A stretch of 64,000 nucleotides of DNA from JABWCE01 sp964617955 (GTDB lineage Bacteria; Bacteroidota; Bacteroidia; NS11-12g; UBA9320): contig CAZTXB010000004.1 in assembly GCA_964617955.1 (NCBI GenBank), positions 1 through 64,000 of the forward strand. The letters are read 5' to 3'. Of this stretch, positions 61,213 to 64,000 are shown piece by piece. The translations under genes and the position numbers were made by a program. Every line of letters begins with the position of its first letter. Positions within the stretch are counted from its first letter, which is position 1. The notes beneath the pieces are model-generated. The model was not told the DNA's origin. It searched no databases and saw nothing but the letters and a program-made list of their open reading frames with translations.

Positions 61213-62196
61213 TTAAGGGTTAATTTTTGTTTTGAGCAAAGCCATCAATCCCCAAATGGATGGCAAAAGTAGGTTAATGAACCAAAGCATCGTACTGGCA
61301 GCAATGATACCGCCATAATCTATGGGTAAAAGATTTCCAAAAACCCAAACTGAAACGGTGGTGCGTATGCCCAGGTCGGCTACCGCAAATGAAGGAATGA
61401 CAGATTGTATAAAAAAAATAGCCGGAATAACTAGCAATGCTTTGACAAAAGGGAGTTCGATGTTAAAAAAATAAAAAATTAAATAGTACTGAAAGGCAAA
61501 CACCAGATAGCGCAGCAATGACAATGCACTCACTTTAAGCAAATCTACTTTGCTGAGCATGGCTCCTGCTTCCGAAAATTTCAGAAGCAGTTTATTTCCC
61601 GCCACATAATCTCTCAATCTGGCCAGGATCCCGGGAGTTTTTAGGAATACAATAAAGTAAAACAACGGCGCTAAAAACAGGCCCACTGTCAACCCATATT
61701 TCGACTCAAAAAAATAAGGATTATAGCGGTTTACAACATAATAAAAACCCGGTAAGCCCAAAAGAAGCGTCATAAAAAACTGACTCATGTTGCCTACCAT
61801 AGTGAGGGCAACGATGCGGCTATCGAGTTTATTTTTGAGGTGCAGCAATCGCCCGGCAAACTCACCTACTCTATAAGGAGTAAGCATACTCAAAGCCAAA
61901 CCGGTCATAATAGCTGAATAGGCTTTTAAGAAAGGAATCAGTTCAATTTTTTTAATCAGGTATTGCCATTTTATGGTTTCTAAACTCCAATTCAAAAAAA
62001 CTAAAGCCACTGCAAGGAGCAGCAATGGCCACCTCAAAGCAAACGAAGAAATAAGCAGAGCACTTAAGGTATTCAGATTAAGATCTGAAATTTTGTAAAT
62101 CAGGAATAAAAGGCAAAACGCCGCTAAGGCAATTTTAAAAATAAAATAGGCTTTAGGTCCCGATATTGTGAATTTTGGTTGGATGTGCCGAGACAT
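61213..62196 (-). CDS. Flippase-like integral membrane protein (LPG synthase TM-region family)
   Basis: Inner-membrane protein of 327 aa with about eight TM helices, of the UPF0104/lysylphosphatidylglycerol-synthase TM family (AglD-like). Typical stretches are FLNWSLETIKWQYLIKKI, MLTPYRVGEFAGRLLHLKN (about 112-130) and ALLVIPAIFFIQSVIPSFAV...LGIRTTVSVWVFG. It is likely involved in lipid- or polyisoprenoid-linked substrate movement; the synthase domain of MprF is missing. It precedes the glycosyltransferase by 4 nt, so a shared role in a surface glycolipid is plausible. Confidence 0.87.
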   Translation of the reverse strand: MSRHIQPKFTISGPKAYFIFKIALAAFCLLFLIYKISDLNLNTLSALLISSFALRWPLLLLAVALVFLNWSLETIKWQYLIKKIELIPFLKAYSAIMTGLALSMLTPYRVGEFAGRLLHLKNKLDSRIVALTMVGNMSQFFMTLLLGLPGFYYVVNRYNPYFFESKYGLTVGLFLAPLFYFIVFLKTPGILARLRDYVAGNKLLLKFSEAGAMLSKVDLLKVSALSLLRYLVFAFQYYLIFYFFNIELPFVKALLVIPAIFFIQSVIPSFAVADLGIRTTVSVWVFGNLLPIDYGGIIAASTMLWFINLLLPSIWGLMALLKTKINP

Positions 62197-62269
62197 TTAG
62201 GTTCTGCAAATCAAATATAAAAGATTGACTATTCCCTTCTAAAATGAAATCTAAACCAGATCTAAAAGC

Positions 62270-62277
62270 TATGTTTG
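62270..62277 (+). promoter_or_regulatory. -7 promoter box of ruvC
   Basis: TATGTTTG, exact TAnnTTTG, 16 nt before the GTG start at 62294. Confidence 0.5.
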
Positions 62278-62293
62278 CACTAAGCTTACGCAA

Positions 62294-62866
62294 GTGAACA
62301 AGGAAAAAGAATACGAGCGCATCATTTTAGGCTTTGACCCCGGGACCAATGTGATGGGGTATGGCATTATTGGGTGTAATGGTAAAAAATATGAAATCAT
62401 TACCTTGGGTATTATTCATTTGTCTAAATTAGAAAATCAAGCCTTAAAACTTCAAAAAATTCATGAGCGAAGTTTAGCCATTATCGACATGTACCATCCG
62501 GATGAGGTGGCTTTGGAAGAACCCTTTTTCGGAAAAAATGTTCAATCCATGCTCAAGCTTGGAAGGGCTCAGGGAGTTGCCATGGCCGCGGCTTTACACA
62601 GAGGCTTACCCATTTTTGAGTACACCCCTAAAAAAGTAAAAAAATCCATCACCGGGAATGGCAATGCGAGCAAGGAGCAGGTGGCCGCTATGCTTCAATC
62701 GCTCCTAAATCTCACCGATCTGCCAAAGTTTTTAGATGCCACCGATGCTGTAGCGGTGGCCCTTTGCCATTTCTACCAAACCGGCAACACCTCCCAGGGT
62801 CTAAGCAAGCAATATACAGGCTGGGAGGCCTTTGTAAAGGACAATGACGGCAGGGTTAAGAAATAG
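62294..62866 (+). CDS. ruvC: Crossover junction endodeoxyribonuclease RuvC
   Basis: Holliday-junction resolvase of 190 aa acting with RuvAB in recombination repair. Catalytic acids: Asp15 in FDPGTNVMGYGII, Glu75 in ALEEPFFGKNVQSM, Asp148 and Asp151 in LDATDAVAVALCH. The conserved loop RAQGVAMAAALHRGLPIFEY and the Lys-rich TPKKVKKSITGNGNASKEQV region are present. GTG start, supported by promoter spacing. Monocistronic between divergent flippase and convergent TPR lipoprotein genes. Confidence 0.97.
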   Translation: MNKEKEYERIILGFDPGTNVMGYGIIGCNGKKYEIITLGIIHLSKLENQALKLQKIHERSLAIIDMYHPDEVALEEPFFGKNVQSMLKLGRAQGVAMAAALHRGLPIFEYTPKKVKKSITGNGNASKEQVAAMLQSLLNLTDLPKFLDATDAVAVALCHFYQTGNTSQGLSKQYTGWEAFVKDNDGRVKK

Positions 62867-62884
62867 ATTGCAAGGTAATTGCCA

Positions 62885-63691
62885 TTAAGGTTTGTTCTTT
62901 TTCATCAAATGCTCGGCCAGTTCGAGGTCACTCATGGCTAGCATATTTTCTGAAAGAAGCGTTTTGGCATCTTTAGCCAATGGGCTCTCAGGATATTTAT
63001 CGACCAGCATTTGATAGCTTTTTTTGGCATTTTCAATATCTTTCAAATTTTCCCAATAAATGAACCCTTGTGCCATCAATGCATCGGCACATCCGGGATA
63101 GGCAGGAAACTGCGAAACTACCATACCATAAACCCTCACAGCGTCTTTGAAATCGCCGGCTGCCTGAAACAATCTTCCTGAAACGAGAAGCACCTTAGGT
63201 TTAAGTTCACTGTTTGAAGTTGCGGAACTCCATTTTTCCATTCTTGAGGCGGCGGTTCGTTTTTCATCAGTTGAAAAGGCAACTTTGCCATCGGCAAGGA
63301 GGTAATGGTGAATGGCCGAATCGGGATTGCTTTTTCCGCTGTAATATACATCGGCCAGTTTCAGATGAATACCGTAATACGACTCGGATCTAGGATAATT
63401 CGACGCATAAAATTTTGCCATTTCAATGGCATCATCCCAATGCTGTGTGATGTATTTGAACATAAAGCCTTTGTAGAGGTACCGTTCCGAAATCGAGTCT
63501 TTTGTAAAGGCCTTGGCGTAGTCGAAGTATAGGTTGGCCAGATCATTCATTCCCTTTGCCGAGGAAGAAGAATCGGAGGTTTCCAGGGCATAAATGGCAT
63601 GGGCTATTTTTTCTTTTTTAGAGGTACAGGCACTCATTCCTGCCAATACAAGAATCACGGCCAAAGAGCGTGGAATTGTCAATTTAAACAT
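62885..63691 (-). CDS. TPR-containing lipoprotein
   Basis: A 268-aa envelope lipoprotein (VLAGMSAC, Cys22) with TPR-like helical repeats, clearest at IEMAKFYASNYPRSESYYG, GDFKDAVRVYGMVVSQFPAY and AKKSYQMLVDKYPESPLAKD. This resembles BamD/YbgF-type repeat proteins, but the BamD signature is not complete and the gene is not with bam genes. Precise role unknown. Upstream of it on the same strand is the 3' end of fabG. Confidence 0.85.
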   Translation of the reverse strand: MFKLTIPRSLAVILVLAGMSACTSKKEKIAHAIYALETSDSSSSAKGMNDLANLYFDYAKAFTKDSISERYLYKGFMFKYITQHWDDAIEMAKFYASNYPRSESYYGIHLKLADVYYSGKSNPDSAIHHYLLADGKVAFSTDEKRTAASRMEKWSSATSNSELKPKVLLVSGRLFQAAGDFKDAVRVYGMVVSQFPAYPGCADALMAQGFIYWENLKDIENAKKSYQMLVDKYPESPLAKDAKTLLSENMLAMSDLELAEHLMKKNKP

Positions 63692-63713
63692 GGATTTATT
63701 TTCTATTACTTTC

Positions 63714-64000
63714 TTACATCACCATTCCGCCACAAACACTCAACACCTGACCGGTGACATAAGTCGATAAATCCGATGCGAGGAATAATCCTGCATTGGA
63801 AATATCATCAACGGTGCCTCCCCTTTTTAGAGGAATGGTCTCCATCCATGACTTCATCACGTCGTCGCCCAAACCATGGGTCATCTCGGTTTGAATAAAT
63901 CCCGGGCTTATCACATTGCAGCGGATATTACGCGAACCTAGCTCTTTGGCAATGGATTTACTGAATCCGACAATGCCCGCTTTAGAAGCGGCATAATTCG
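63714..64000 (-). CDS. fabG: 3-oxoacyl-ACP reductase FabG (5' end outside the window)
   Basis: C-terminal part of a short-chain dehydrogenase/reductase, about 95 residues visible. It contains the catalytic pair Tyr-x3-Lys in NYAASKAGIVGFSKS, the stretch ELGSRNIRCNVISPGFIQTEM, IPLKRGGTVDDISNAGLFLA and the end YVTGQVLSVCGGMVM, all typical of FabG. The frame is open to the right edge and continues beyond it. It reduces beta-ketoacyl-ACP with NADPH in fatty acid synthesis. Confidence 0.92.
   Translation of the reverse strand, partial: NYAASKAGIVGFSKSIAKELGSRNIRCNVISPGFIQTEMTHGLGDDVMKSWMETIPLKRGGTVDDISNAGLFLASDLSTYVTGQVLSVCGGMVM

Overview
The window is chromosomal DNA from a member of the phylum Bacteroidota, probably an environmental, non-Bacteroidales lineage. 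Five features point there. (1) Exported proteins carry type IX secretion (T9SS) C-terminal sorting domains of type A (PNP motif) and type B (PNxFxP...FDRWG...YxY). (2) Promoters match the phylum-specific -33/-7 pattern TTTG-N19-TAnnTTTG, and Shine-Dalgarno sequences are essentially absent. (3) There are GldM-, PorE- and DUF4296-like proteins and a two-domain UspA. (4) RF3, MutS2, YidC, FabI and RuvC are all of Bacteroidota type. (5) Coding DNA has moderate GC and intergenic DNA is very AT-rich. TGA is a stop codon. Genes are dense, mostly in short operons; I saw no rRNA, tRNA or CRISPR array.

Layout. 0-2.7 kb: a repeat protein with a cut-short sorting domain, then an 800-bp AT-rich gap. 2.7-8.4 kb: housekeeping and envelope genes (fabI, yidC, a TPR protein, M48 and M42 peptidases). 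8.6-11.5 kb: a large SBBP-repeat T9SS cargo. 11.6-18.2 kb: a TetR-TolC-adaptor-RND efflux operon with its terminator. 18.3-30.2 kb: two giant type-B cargo proteins, a T9SS-like exported protein and an ECF sigma factor with a membrane-spanning partner, four of these apparently in one operon. 30.4-37.7 kb: stress and housekeeping genes (uspA, an Ldh-type dehydrogenase, a small membrane protein, ung, lysE, DUF3127, rhomboid, phosphoesterase), a PorE-like OmpA protein and a small membrane protein. 37.8-41.5 kb: a 1255-aa type-A cargo. 41.8-53.0 kb: VOC protein, FAD oxidoreductase/hydrolase/cyclophilin operon, prfC, an exported hypothetical protein, a second ECF sigma factor with a small partner, a TonB receptor and a di-heme peroxidase. 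53.0-55.6 kb: an accessory pocket. 55.6-64 kb: YggS, a DUF4296 lipoprotein, mutS2, a toxin-antitoxin insert, glycosyltransferase and flippase, ruvC, a TPR lipoprotein and a partial fabG.

Most notable structures. (a) A GxxExxY (PD-(D/E)xK-like) gene sits inside a 503-bp unit bounded by 41-bp near-perfect inverted repeats, with the stop codon inside the right repeat (53025-53527). It lies next to a higBA module and a decayed GldM-C/MORN gene. (b) The 3' end of mutS2 is duplicated about 0.9 kb downstream, and the space between the copies holds a promoter, a broken leader cistron and a RelE/ParE-like toxin-antitoxin pair (59000-60035). (c) A heptanucleotide tandem repeat lies inside a glycosyltransferase reading frame and could switch it on and off (60930-60960). 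(d) Several genes start only 4-7 nt after a TAnnTTTG box, which predicts leaderless mRNAs. (e) An ECF sigma/anti-sigma-like pair is transcriptionally joined to T9SS cargo genes.
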